DNA of 64,000 nt from Diaphorobacter ruginosibacter (GTDB lineage Bacteria; Pseudomonadota; Gammaproteobacteria; Burkholderiales; Burkholderiaceae_C): assembly GCF_014395975.1 (NCBI RefSeq), contig NZ_CP060714.1, forward strand, positions 3,720,001 through 3,784,000, read 5' to 3'. The notes under the pieces are model-generated. The model was given only the letters and a program-made list of their open reading frames with translations. It was not told the DNA's origin and did no database searches. Positions 17,124 through 29,684 of the stretch are shown here, piece after piece. The position numbers and the translations under genes are program-made. Each line of letters opens with the position of its first letter. Within the stretch, counting starts at the first letter, position 1.

Positions 17124-18332
17124 ATGCCCGCCTCTCTCTTGGCTCTGGCCGCCGGTGCATTCGGCATCGGCACCACGGAATTCATCATCATGGGCCTGCT
17201 CACCCAGGTCGCGCAGGACCTTCACATCAGCATTCCCGCAGCGGGCACGCTGATCTCCGGCTACGCCATCGGCGTGGCTGTCGGCGCACCGCTGCTCACG
17301 CTCGGCACACGCGCCTGGCCGCGCAAGCGCCTGCTGCTCGCGCTGATGCTGATCTTCATTGCCGGCAATGTCGCGGCCGTGTTCGCGCCCAGCTATGGCT
17401 GGCTGATGGCGGCCCGCGTGCTGACCTCGCTCACTCACGGTACGTTCTTTGGCGTGGGCGCGGTCGTGGCAACCGGACTGGTGGCCCCCGAGAAAAAGGC
17501 CTCGGCGATCGCACTGATGTTCTCGGGCCTCACGCTGGCCACGCTGCTCGGCGTGCCCGCGGGTGCCTGGATCGGACAGCATTTCGGCTGGCGCATGTCC
17601 TTTGCAGCCGTGGCGCTGGTGGGCATTGCGGCCTTCCTCATCCTCTGGGTGTTCGTGCCGCGCCAACTGGCCATGCCCGCACCCGCACCGATCCGGCAGG
17701 AGCTCGCCGTACTCGGCAATGCACAGGTGTGGCTGGGCCTCGGCATCACGGTGTTCGGCTTTGCTGGTGTGTTTGCGCTCTATACCTATATCGAGCCCTT
17801 GCTCACCCAGGTCACGCACATGGGCAACCAGGCCGTGGCGATCACGCTGCTGGTCTTCGGCGCAGGCCTGGCCATCGGCAACCACCTGGGCGGCAAGCTC
17901 TCCGATCGCGGCGGGGCGATGCGCGCACTGTTCATCACGCTGAGCGGCCTGTTGATCGCGCTGATCGCCGGACGCTGGACCTTCGGCAACCCGTGGATCG
18001 CCATGACCTATGTACTGCTGCTGGGTATCGCCGCATTCATGACGGTGGCTCCGATGCAGATGCGGGTGCTGCAGTCGGCCGGAGCCTCGGGCACCAATCT
18101 GGCGTCCAGCCTCAACATCTCCGCATTCAACCTGGGCAATGCCATTGGTGCCTGGATCGGCGGCGCGGTGATCGCGGGCGGGCTCGGACTGCTGTCGCTG
18201 AGCTGGGCCGCAGGAGCACTGACCGTGATCGGCCTGCTGCTCACCGCCGCCAGCCACCGGCTGGACCAGGCGGGCACACGTCCCGCCGCGCCTTCGCTGG
18301 ACACGGGTGCGCTCTGCATGAAGACGGAGTGA
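17124..18332 (+). CDS. MFS transporter, DHA1 drug/sugar efflux type (AraJ/YdhP-like)
   Basis: The 402-residue protein has 12 predicted membrane segments and begins MPASLLALAAGAFGIGTTEF, the signature start of the AraJ/YdhP/NepI group of exporters. The motif between segments 2 and 3 is reduced (LGTRAWPRKRLLL), as in this group. The start is ATG 17124; the frame is open far upstream, but that part is antisense to the LysR gene. An efflux role for sugars, nucleosides or drugs is likely from the family; the substrate is unknown. Confidence 0.85.
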   Translation: MPASLLALAAGAFGIGTTEFIIMGLLTQVAQDLHISIPAAGTLISGYAIGVAVGAPLLTLGTRAWPRKRLLLALMLIFIAGNVAAVFAPSYGWLMAARVLTSLTHGTFFGVGAVVATGLVAPEKKASAIALMFSGLTLATLLGVPAGAWIGQHFGWRMSFAAVALVGIAAFLILWVFVPRQLAMPAPAPIRQELAVLGNAQVWLGLGITVFGFAGVFALYTYIEPLLTQVTHMGNQAVAITLLVFGAGLAIGNHLGGKLSDRGGAMRALFITLSGLLIALIAGRWTFGNPWIAMTYVLLLGIAAFMTVAPMQMRVLQSAGASGTNLASSLNISAFNLGNAIGAWIGGAVIAGGLGLLSLSWAAGALTVIGLLLTAASHRLDQAGTRPAAPSLDTGALCMKTE

Positions 18333-18537
18333 CCCTCCCCTCGTAGTCCCGCCGTCCCGCAGCCCCACAGATGAACAAGCCTGCGGGGCTGCTCCAGCAT
18401 TGCACCAACCGTATAGTGCAATCAATTTCCATAATACGAATTCACTTCATGGCGCGCAATGCGCCATGCGCCGGCCGCACTGCTTGCCGGCAGCCACCTT
18501 TTCGCGCGGCCTTCCTCCGGGAACCGGCCGTGCTGCC

Positions 18538-18567
18538 CCCGGCGCCCTTCTGCCGGGCCGCCTTTTT
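18538..18567 (+). terminator. Likely terminator of the MFS gene
   Basis: CCCGGC (18538-18543) pairs with GCCGGG (18552-18557) around GCCCTTCT and is followed by CCGCC and five T. The gap between stem and T run is a few bases, so efficiency may be moderate. Confidence 0.5.
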
Positions 18568-18650
18568 CCTACTTCAGCACGGCCTTTTATTGACTAGGGA
18601 AGGCCCCAACCGGGGCTCAGGGTTTGCGCGAGGATGTTCGCCAACATGTT

Positions 18651-18663
18651 TTGTATACACTTT
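18651..18663 (-). promoter_or_regulatory. Candidate GntR operator, site 3 (purine permease promoter)
   Basis: TTGTATACACTTT is the exact reverse complement of sites 1 and 2; with site 1 the match extends to 15 bases. It lies about 100 bases before the permease start and is 14 kb from the regulator gene. Its location before a purine transporter links the permease to the urate locus. Confidence 0.6.
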
Positions 18664-18699
18664 TTGTATGAATTTTTGCGCACAAAAGAAGTGCATCGA

Positions 18700-18736
18700 A
18701 CCTTGGCTCAAACCTTGCAAGCAGAGTCGCCAAGGT
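18700..18736 (+). promoter_or_regulatory. Leader hairpin upstream of the purine permease
   Basis: ACCTTGGC (18700-18707) pairs perfectly with GCCAAGGT (18729-18736); the 21-base loop contains the small palindrome CTTGCAAG. It lies in the presumed 5' leader, 27 bases before the ATG. It could be a regulatory RNA element or incidental. I cannot assign it to a known riboswitch class by eye. Confidence 0.35.
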
Positions 18737-18763
18737 ATTTCGCAACGCTAGAGGTAGTCACCC

Positions 18764-20251
<1,488 letters not shown>

Positions 20252-20303
20252 CCTGATGTCTGCCCGCATGCCCGAATCCCCTACCCGGGGAACCTGAAAA
20301 CAG

Positions 20304-20335
20304 AGCCCTCGTGCCGCAAGGTGCCGGGGCTTTTT
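20304..20335 (+). terminator. Terminator after the purine permease
   Basis: AGCCC pairs with GGGCT, with a further GTGCC/GGTGCC-side stem, and is followed by TTTTT. It lies about 50 bases past the permease stop. Confidence 0.65.
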
Positions 20336-20477
20336 GCATGCGCACGCATATGCGTATGCTTTTGTCACAACTGTTGTAGGCATTCCGTAGGCATTACCTA
20401 GGGTTCGGCCACATGAAATGCCTGCCCAGCTGAAGTAAGCTCTGTTGCCCCTTCACATTGTTAAGTAGTGAAATCGT

Positions 20478-22775
<2,298 letters not shown>

Positions 22776-22800
22776 GCGCCTGAGCCCTCGTCATCCTGGA

Positions 22801-22839
22801 ACGCCGCGATGTGCAAGCGCATCGCGGCGTTTTGCTTTC
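22801..22839 (+). terminator. Strong terminator after maeB
   Basis: ACGCCGCGATG (22801-22811) pairs perfectly with CATCGCGGCGT (22820-22830) and is followed by TTTGCTTT. It separates maeB from the convergent esterase gene. Confidence 0.9.
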
Positions 22840-22882
22840 CGAGCCGGCACTCATGGTCATGGCTAGGACACGGATGGGAGGC

Positions 22883-24487
22883 TTACGGTGCCGTGCAAAC
22901 GTAGCTGCTCGCCAGCCGCGCCGCGGCCGCATCACCGGCAGCACCAACATAGCGCGGATACTGCGGGTACTCGCACAGCGGCCGACCCAGGACTTCTGCT
23001 CCCCCGGCATCCAGTTTTCTCGCGTTCAAGGTCGCGGGTGCGCTGTTCCCGCTCGACCATTGGTCCAACGCCGCCAACAAGTCCACCGTATCCGCACCCA
23101 CACCCGTCGCGCAGTGATTCACGCCGGGGGCGATGTACAGCCGCGTTGCGGCGTTCGCACCGGCATCGCCGACGGCCTTTCGCATCCTGTCGTAGTAGTC
23201 GATGGTCGAATTCATGTTGATGCCCGGGTCCGCACCCCCATGCCACATGATCAGCTTTCCGCCGTTCTTGATGAAGGGGCTGATATCCGGTTCGGTCGCA
23301 TCATTGAGCGCAGCCATGTCCACCAGCGCACCGATGTTCGAATCGTAGGAATACCCCAGCGAGTCCGCATGGGGATCGCGCGCCAGGTAGTTCTTGATCG
23401 TGGTGTCCTCGTAGCGGTATTGCTCGGTGGTGACCGGATTGCCATTCCCGGTCAGCCACGGCGCCATGTTGAGCGGGTCGTCTTCGTTGCCATTCAGGTT
23501 CCATGCGGTGTTTCTGAAGGTTGATCCGCCTTGGAACACGGCCTCCGTGGTCCATGATTGAAAGACCGCCATCTGCGCATCGGAAAGGCAGTCGCGTCCA
23601 AGGTCGGCACCTCCATCGCAGCGCAGTGCGGGCAGATTGATCCGCAGAGGGGTGCATGCCGCCGGGTTCGCCACCACCCCATCCGTGATCCCATCCAATG
23701 CGTCGCAGGCGTGGCGTACGGTCCTTGCCACAAGAGCCAGTTTGTCTGCCGATAACCGTGCCCCCGGGGCCATGGCTGCTTTCGCGTTGCGGGAGAAATG
23801 CCCCATGAGTCCGGCCCAGTTGTATGCGGGTGCACGCACGATGATCCCGTCAAACATCTTGGGATAACGCTGCATGCTCACCATGCCTTCGCGCCCTCCG
23901 TTGGAGCATCCCTCGAAATAGGACTTTCCGGGCGTCGCCCCGTAGATGGAGGCCAGGATCTTCTGCGCACTGGCCGTCACCGTGGGCACCGACAGGCTTC
24001 CGAACATCCGGGCCGCCTCGGGATTCGCCAGCGCGAAGCTTGCGTTCCACAGCTCGGACTGATGCCCTCCGTCGCTGGAAACGGTCGCATAGCCCGCCTT
24101 GAGCGCGACCAACGGGATTCTTGAATTGGCGTCAGGCCCGCTGATCGACTGAATGAAGCCGTCATAGCCACCACCACCCCAGAAATGCAGCTTGCCGTTC
24201 CAGCGTTCCGGCAATCGCATTTCAAAGTGAAGCGAGGTGCCGATCACTCCCTGCACCTTGCAATAGACCGGCACATCGCCGCCCGCAGCCACCACCGAGG
24301 CCTTGAGCCTCGCATCTCCCATGACTTTTCCGTCAGCCTCCTCGCAGGCCCGAGCCGCCGTCAGAGTGTGAGCCTGCGGATCCGCCGGGCCTCCTCTACC
24401 ACCACACCCTGACATCAACAGGGCGCCGTACGCAGCCAGCGTATATCCCGCAGTCCGACTATCCAGATTGAAGTTCCGTGTGCCCAT
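22883..24487 (-). CDS. Tannase/feruloyl esterase family lipoprotein
   Basis: The 534-residue protein belongs to the tannase/feruloyl esterase family (PF07519), alpha/beta hydrolases that cut gallate or hydroxycinnamate esters. It has a lipoprotein signal with a lipobox near residue 27 (LLMSGC), and the catalytic Ser lies in FEGCSNGGREG. GGADPGINMNSTIDYYDRM and PGVNHCATGVGADTVD supply the Asp and His regions. Cys pairs flank the active site as in fungal homologues. The start is ATG 24487, preceded by AAGGAGGAGAG. It is paralogous to the gene at 27219-28814. The gene converges with maeB. Confidence 0.85.
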   Translation of the reverse strand: MGTRNFNLDSRTAGYTLAAYGALLMSGCGGRGGPADPQAHTLTAARACEEADGKVMGDARLKASVVAAGGDVPVYCKVQGVIGTSLHFEMRLPERWNGKLHFWGGGGYDGFIQSISGPDANSRIPLVALKAGYATVSSDGGHQSELWNASFALANPEAARMFGSLSVPTVTASAQKILASIYGATPGKSYFEGCSNGGREGMVSMQRYPKMFDGIIVRAPAYNWAGLMGHFSRNAKAAMAPGARLSADKLALVARTVRHACDALDGITDGVVANPAACTPLRINLPALRCDGGADLGRDCLSDAQMAVFQSWTTEAVFQGGSTFRNTAWNLNGNEDDPLNMAPWLTGNGNPVTTEQYRYEDTTIKNYLARDPHADSLGYSYDSNIGALVDMAALNDATEPDISPFIKNGGKLIMWHGGADPGINMNSTIDYYDRMRKAVGDAGANAATRLYIAPGVNHCATGVGADTVDLLAALDQWSSGNSAPATLNARKLDAGGAEVLGRPLCEYPQYPRYVGAAGDAAAARLASSYVCTAP

Positions 24488-24798
24488 CTCTCTCCTCCTT
24501 CTTGGTTGGTTGGAGAAATCGACTCTAGTGACAGGCACTTGAATAGTTTGTCGACACGGCGGCATTTCAGATTAGGAGAAGCACTCACTAAACAAGAAAC
24601 CCGATGATTAACCGAATCTATCCTCGAATGAAGCAACGCCATCGACCCTCCAACCACCGAGAGGGGTTGAGCATTTTTGAGTTACGGGACTTTCCCTGAC
24701 AGGCCTGTCACGGGCCTGGAACATGCGGACGGAAATTGCCTTCTCTAAAAAATGAACTATGATTCACTCATTTCGTGAATCAAGATTCATTTCTTTCC
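24488..24798. other. Intergenic region between esterase and TetR genes
   Basis: About 310 bases without a gene. It should hold the esterase promoter on the minus strand and the TetR promoter on the plus strand. The only clear signal is the perfect inverted repeat at 24760-24782. Confidence 0.6.
24760..24782 (+). promoter_or_regulatory. Candidate TetR operator (inverted repeat)
   Basis: TGATTCAC (24760-24767) and GTGAATCA (24775-24782) are perfect inverted copies separated by 7 bases, a layout typical of TetR operators. The repeat lies just before the TetR gene, so it probably mediates autoregulation and control of the downstream AidB-like gene. Confidence 0.65.
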
Positions 24799-25440
24799 AT
24801 GGCCTATAGACAGACCCCTGCCGTCGAAGCCCGTCTGCTCGACAACCGCACACGTATCCTGCAGGCGGCGCGCGCGCTTGTGAGCGAAGGTGGGTGGCAG
24901 GAGGCACAGGTGGCCAACGTTGCAGCCACGGCAGGCATTGCCACCGGCACGGTGTACCGCTACTTTCCCTCCAAGGCCGAGCTCTTTGCCGAAGTGCTCT
25001 CGCGTGTTTCGCAGCGGGAGGTGGATGTGCTCTCCGACATTGCGGCATCGGATGGGTCTGCCCATGAGCGCCTGCACTCGATGGTGACCACCTTCGTGCT
25101 GCGCGCCATGCGCAACCCGCGCCTTGCCTATGCATTGATCGCCGAACCCTGCGACAAGGCCATCGACGAGGAACGATTGACCTATCGCGCCGCCATCAGC
25201 GAAGTGATCCATGGCGTCATCGCACAAGGCCAGGCCGACGCGAGCATGCGCAGCGACGTACGCGCGGACATCGCCGCCACCGTCATCGTGGGCGGCTTCA
25301 TGGAAGGCCTGATCGGTCCTCTCTCGCCGCTGGCAAGCACATCGCAGATGGCAGAGCCCGAGCAGAAACTGGAAATTGCCGCACTTGCGGACCAGATTGC
25401 TGCCCTCGCCTGCGCCAGCGTCCAGCCCCCTCGCCGTTGA
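24799..25440 (+). CDS. TetR/AcrR-family transcriptional regulator
   Basis: The 213-residue protein has an N-terminal TetR helix-turn-helix (ILQAARALVSEGGWQEAQ, then GIATGTVYRYFPSKAELFAEVL) and a helical C-terminal ligand domain. A GTG at 24775 would overlap the operator-like palindrome, so I prefer the ATG at 24799. It is followed after 40 bases by the AidB-like gene. FadR/PsrA-like TetR proteins in such places often respond to acyl-CoA; that is an inference here. Confidence 0.85.
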   Translation: MAYRQTPAVEARLLDNRTRILQAARALVSEGGWQEAQVANVAATAGIATGTVYRYFPSKAELFAEVLSRVSQREVDVLSDIAASDGSAHERLHSMVTTFVLRAMRNPRLAYALIAEPCDKAIDEERLTYRAAISEVIHGVIAQGQADASMRSDVRADIAATVIVGGFMEGLIGPLSPLASTSQMAEPEQKLEIAALADQIAALACASVQPPRR

Positions 25441-25480
25441 CCCCAGCCATCTCACCCACAACACCCAGGAGACAAGCACC

Positions 25481-27205
25481 ATGAACCAATCTCTGTCCAG
25501 CAATACCCTCGCGGCCCCGGCCAACCGCTACCAGACACACGAAGTACGCAACCAGGCGCAACCCGCCAGCGGCTTCAATGCCTTCTCCGGCGATGCGGTC
25601 CTGACATCCGCCATCCGCCGCGAGGCCCCCTGGGCCGCCGCACGCTGCGACGCACTCGGCGCCGTGGCGGGCGACGCGAACGTGCAGGAGCTTGCGCGCC
25701 TGGCCAACAGGCACAACCCCGAGCTCAAGACACACGACCGCTTCGGCCATCGCATCGACTGGGTCGAGTTCCATCCCAGCTGGCACGAGCTGATGTCGCT
25801 TGCCTGGCAACACGAGGTGCCCAACCTCTCCTGGCGCGCCAACGCGCGCAACGGCGAGAGCAACGGCCACTATGCACGCGCCGTGCTCTCCTACCTCTGG
25901 AACCAGGTCGAGCAGGGAACGGCCTGCCCCACCGGCATGGCCTACGCGTCCTACGCTGGCTTCTCGGCCGAGCCGGCTCTCGCGATCTGGGCCGAGAAGT
26001 CCCGCGGAACGCAATATGAATTCAGCCGCCGCGAAGTGGGCGACAAGCCCTCGGTGGTGATCGGCTATGCGATGACGGAAAAGCAAGGCGGCTCGGACCT
26101 GCGCGAGACACAGACCACCGCACGCTTCTCGCACTCCGACAGTTACCACGGTGCAACCGCACACTGGTATGAACTCACCGGACACAAGTGGTTCTGCTCT
26201 GTTCCCCAATCGGACGGCTTCTTCACGCTTGCCAAGGTGGACGGCGACGTCACATGCTTCTTCCTGCCGCGAACCCTGCCCGACGGCTCGTTCAACCGCT
26301 TCTTCGTGCAGCGCCTCAAGGACAAGGCCGGCAATCGCTCGAATGCGTCGAGCGAGGTGGAGTACGCGGGCACGCTTGCCATCCGCGTGGGCGAGGAAGG
26401 CCGTGGCATCCGCGAGATCCTGTCCCACGCGCATCTCACGCGCCTGGACTTCGCGGTCGGCTCGGCCGGCCTGATGCGCCAGGCGTTGACGCTCGCGCTT
26501 CAGCACACCACCACGCGCACGGCATTCAGCACCCCTATCGCCGACCGCCCCATGATGCGCAATGTGCTCGCCGACATGGCTGTGGAGGTGGAGGCCGCGA
26601 CACTGTTCGCACTGCGCGTCGCCAAGGCAACCGATGGCATGGAGACCAGCGAGCATGAGAGGCTGCTGGCCCGCGTCGCAACACCTGCCGCCAAGTTCTT
26701 CAACTGCTCGCGCGCACCGGCCATTGCCAACGAGGCCTTGCAGTGCCACGGCGGCAATGGCTTCATCGAGGAAAACCCGATGGCTCGGCTGTACCGTGAA
26801 GCACCGCTGAATAGCGTGTGGGAAGGCACGGCCAACATGATGTGCATGGACGTGCGCCGCGCCATGAGCCGCACACCGGAAGTCGTCGATGCCCTCGAAT
26901 CGGAGTGGAGCGCCCAGGCCCGCCAGGACCCGCGCTTCGACGCGCTGGCTGCCCGCACCCGGCAACTCATCGCTGCCGCGCGCGAGGACGAGTTCTACGC
27001 ACGCCCGATGACCGAGGCCGTTGCCCGTACGCTGCAGGCCGCAGAGCTCCTGCGATACAGCACCAGCGAGGTCGTGGACGCGTTCTTCAGCACGCGTGCA
27101 CCCGCACAAGGCGGAGACTGGGGATCGCATTTCGGCACCATGGGGGGCGGCGTCACCAGCGCGCAGGCCGAGCACATCGTCAAGCGCGCCAACGTGTTCG
27201 GATGA
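25481..27205 (+). CDS. AidB-like acyl-CoA dehydrogenase family flavoprotein
   Basis: The 574-residue protein aligns along its length with AidB, the acyl-CoA dehydrogenase-fold flavoprotein of the alkylation response. Shared features include TEKQGGSDLRETQT, GHKWFCSVPQSD, RLKDKAGNRSNASSEVE and RLYREAPLNSVWEGTANMMCMD. The last carries the region with the catalytic Glu of isovaleryl-type enzymes. AidB binds FAD and, in E. coli, DNA. Here the pairing with a TetR regulator rather than Ada suggests a metabolic role in fatty or branched acyl-CoA oxidation; both readings stay open. The start is ATG 25481 with CAGGAG upstream. It ends 13 bases from the convergent esterase. Confidence 0.82.
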   Translation: MNQSLSSNTLAAPANRYQTHEVRNQAQPASGFNAFSGDAVLTSAIRREAPWAAARCDALGAVAGDANVQELARLANRHNPELKTHDRFGHRIDWVEFHPSWHELMSLAWQHEVPNLSWRANARNGESNGHYARAVLSYLWNQVEQGTACPTGMAYASYAGFSAEPALAIWAEKSRGTQYEFSRREVGDKPSVVIGYAMTEKQGGSDLRETQTTARFSHSDSYHGATAHWYELTGHKWFCSVPQSDGFFTLAKVDGDVTCFFLPRTLPDGSFNRFFVQRLKDKAGNRSNASSEVEYAGTLAIRVGEEGRGIREILSHAHLTRLDFAVGSAGLMRQALTLALQHTTTRTAFSTPIADRPMMRNVLADMAVEVEAATLFALRVAKATDGMETSEHERLLARVATPAAKFFNCSRAPAIANEALQCHGGNGFIEENPMARLYREAPLNSVWEGTANMMCMDVRRAMSRTPEVVDALESEWSAQARQDPRFDALAARTRQLIAAAREDEFYARPMTEAVARTLQAAELLRYSTSEVVDAFFSTRAPAQGGDWGSHFGTMGGGVTSAQAEHIVKRANVFG

Positions 27206-27218
27206 GTACCAAGCAGAC

Positions 27219-28814
27219 TTACTGATCTACCACGCACCGGTAGTTGGCCGCATGGCTGGCGGCCAGCGCATCGCCCTTGGGACCGACGTAGCGCGGGTAC
27301 TGCGGATAGGCACACAAAGGCCTGTCGAAGACCTGCCAGCCCTCACCGTCCCGTTTGACGGCGACCAATGTGGACGGAGCCACTTTCTGACTCGACCAGG
27401 CATCGAGCGCCGCCAGCAGATCGCTCGTATCCGCACCCGGACCGCCCGCGCAATGCCCCACACCCGGGGCGAAATACAGCCGGGTGGCCGCATCGGCCTT
27501 GTCGACACCGACGGCCGCTCGCACATGCTGGTAGTACACGGCCGTCGAGCGGGTGCTGAGCGCAGGGTCTGCGCCACCGTGCCAGAAAATCAGCTTGCCG
27601 CCGTTGTCAAGAAAGGGGCTGATGTCTGCATCCGTCGCGTCATTCATGGCTCCCGCGGCCACCAGACGGCCTGGATTCTGGTCGTACGGAGAATACGCCA
27701 AGGAATCCACGCCGGGATCGCTTTCCATATAGTTCCTGATCGTCGTGTCCTGCAGCAGATAGCGCGCCGAATAACGCACGTTCCCCATGCCTGTCAGCCA
27801 CGCATCCCAGACACCCGGATAGTCCTCGTTGCCGCTCAAGCTCCAGCCCTTGTTGTGAAAGGTGGGACTGCCATTCCAGTTCACATCGGAGGTCCAATCC
27901 GTGACGACTTTCATCTGCGCGTCCGAGAGGCAGGAATCGCCCATATCGGCACCGCCGTCGCAGCGCAATGTCTCCATGCCAACAAGCTCGGGCGTACAGG
28001 CAGCTGCGTTGGACACGATACCGTCGCTGATCCCATCGAGCGCATCGCAGGCCCCGCGCACGCGCGAGGCGATGAGTTTGATCTTCCCTTCCGACAACAT
28101 TCCTCCGGGGGCCGCGAGGTCCTTGGCCGTCAGATGGAAGTGGCCAATGAATCCCACCGCGTTGTATCCCGGAGCCCGGGCAATCACCCCGTCAAACAGC
28201 TTGGGGTTGCGCTGCACCGCCATCAAGGCTTCGCGCCCTCCGTTGGAGCAGCCTTCAAAGTAGGCCTTCGCGGGAGGGCTTCCGTAAGCCGCTTCCACGA
28301 CCTTCACGGCGCTGGCCATCACCGTGGGAACCGAAAGGCTGCCGTACATCCGGGCGGCCGCCGGGTCGCGCCGCGCAAAGCTCGCATCCAAGCTGCTACC
28401 CTGGTGTCCCGAATCACTGGAAACGGTAATGAATCCACGCTCCAACGCAACCAGTGGCAGACGCGAGCTGGCATCCGATCCCGTCAGCGGTGGAATCGAT
28501 CCGTTGTATCCACCGCCACCCCAATAGTGCAGCCGGCCATTCCATTGATTCGGCAAGCGCATTTCAAAATTCAGCGATGCACCTATCTTGCCGGATACCT
28601 TGCAGTATTCAGGCACCTCAGCACTTGCGCCCACGACAGTCGTCGTGAGTGCCGCGTTGGCAATGGTCTTTCCCGCCAACACCTCGCATGCATGCCTGGC
28701 ATTGCCCTGTGCGAGGCCGCCCGAAGAGCCGCCGCAGCCGCTTGCGAGCCACGCCGAGAAGGCCGCTATCGCACATACGCGCAGCGAACTATTGATTCGA
28801 GTGAAATGAGCCAT
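27219..28814 (-). CDS. Tannase/feruloyl esterase family lipoprotein (second copy)
   Basis: The 531-residue protein is a clear paralogue of the product of 22883-24487 with the same order of motifs: a lipobox near residue 27 (WLASGC), ALNFEMRLP-type strand, HYWGGGGYNGS, FEGCSNGGREALMAVQR with the catalytic Ser, FWHGGADPALS and PGVGHCAGGPGAD. It should be anchored in the outer membrane or periplasm. The start is ATG 28814. The two esterases flank the TetR/AidB-like pair, suggesting duplication within the locus. Confidence 0.85.
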   Translation of the reverse strand: MAHFTRINSSLRVCAIAAFSAWLASGCGGSSGGLAQGNARHACEVLAGKTIANAALTTTVVGASAEVPEYCKVSGKIGASLNFEMRLPNQWNGRLHYWGGGGYNGSIPPLTGSDASSRLPLVALERGFITVSSDSGHQGSSLDASFARRDPAAARMYGSLSVPTVMASAVKVVEAAYGSPPAKAYFEGCSNGGREALMAVQRNPKLFDGVIARAPGYNAVGFIGHFHLTAKDLAAPGGMLSEGKIKLIASRVRGACDALDGISDGIVSNAAACTPELVGMETLRCDGGADMGDSCLSDAQMKVVTDWTSDVNWNGSPTFHNKGWSLSGNEDYPGVWDAWLTGMGNVRYSARYLLQDTTIRNYMESDPGVDSLAYSPYDQNPGRLVAAGAMNDATDADISPFLDNGGKLIFWHGGADPALSTRSTAVYYQHVRAAVGVDKADAATRLYFAPGVGHCAGGPGADTSDLLAALDAWSSQKVAPSTLVAVKRDGEGWQVFDRPLCAYPQYPRYVGPKGDALAASHAANYRCVVDQ

Positions 28815-29042
28815 GGAGTCTCCGTTTTGCTTTTATCTTGCAATTCATCCGCCCTATGCGAATTTCGCAAATGTCATTGCAGGCCGATGACGCTCCATAC
28901 AGGGAAAACTCTGAAGAACTCCGCTCTGTTTCAAATACCGAATCTTTGACTAAAAAAGCATAAAGAAAAGGCCGAAAACTCACGTTTTCGGCCCATGCAT
29001 TTGCCAGCGCTTGCGCGCTTACTCACCAAGTCAATCAAACAC

Positions 29043-29618
29043 TCACTGCTTGATGGCTTCGATCTGCGCGACGATGCGCACGTTCTTCGGGAAGCCGTAG
29101 GCAATGCCGTAGTCCACGCCGAAGGCCGTGCGATCGATGGTGGTTTCGAAGTCGCCACCGCACACTTCACGCTTGACCATCGGGCTGTCGTAGCAAGCGA
29201 ACTGGTTGGCCTTGAAAGTGACGGGCTGGGTCTTGCCCTTGATTGTCAGGTCGCCCGAGACGGACACCACCTTGTCGCCGTCGAAAGTGAACTTGTCGCC
29301 CACAAACTTGGCTGTCGGGAATTTCTCGGCGTCGAAGATCTCTGCGCTTTGCAGGTGCTTGTTGAATGGCGCCGTGCCGGAATTGATGGAGTCCATCTGC
29401 AGGGTCAACTCCACCTTGCCGGTCTTGGCCGCCTTGTCCAGTTGCACGGAGCCTTCCTTCTTGTCGAAGCGCGCGCGGTTCACGCTGGCGCCGAAGTGGC
29501 TGATCTCAAAGGTGGCGAAGGTGTGCGTCGGATCGACCGCGTAGGTTGCGGTTTCGGCGTGGGCAGCGCCAGCCATCAGGGCTGCTGCGGTGGCAAGGGC
29601 GAAAAATGCTGTGCGCAT
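29043..29618 (-). CDS. YceI-family periplasmic protein
   Basis: The 191-residue protein has a signal peptide (1-21, ending GAAHA) and a YceI lipocalin-like beta barrel: YAVDPTHTFATFEISHFG at the start and LTIKGKTQPVTF near the middle. YceI proteins bind long isoprenoid or fatty ligands, probably quinones. Two Cys (FACYDSP and REVCGGD) may form a disulfide. The start is ATG 29618. It follows another YceI gene and a cytochrome b561 gene on the same strand, a common membrane redox trio. Confidence 0.9.
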   Translation of the reverse strand: MRTAFFALATAAALMAGAAHAETATYAVDPTHTFATFEISHFGASVNRARFDKKEGSVQLDKAAKTGKVELTLQMDSINSGTAPFNKHLQSAEIFDAEKFPTAKFVGDKFTFDGDKVVSVSGDLTIKGKTQPVTFKANQFACYDSPMVKREVCGGDFETTIDRTAFGVDYGIAYGFPKNVRIVAQIEAIKQ

Positions 29619-29684
29619 GTCATCTACTCCATTCAAAAGAAAAACAAACGATTCAATAAAACAAAAAAACGGGATGCAACTGCA

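Larger units (their letters stand above)
18333..18763 (+). other. Gene-free interval between the MFS exporter and the purine permease
   Basis: No convincing gene is present. The interval holds an imperfect hairpin at 18361-18390 (AGCCCC/GGGGCT with CAG/CTG), a second hairpin at 18538-18557 (CCCGGC/GCCGGG) followed shortly by TTTTT and likely to terminate the MFS transcript, and then the permease promoter region with a GntR-type site and a leader hairpin listed separately. A short hairpin GGCGCGCAATGCGCC lies near 18451. Confidence 0.6.
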
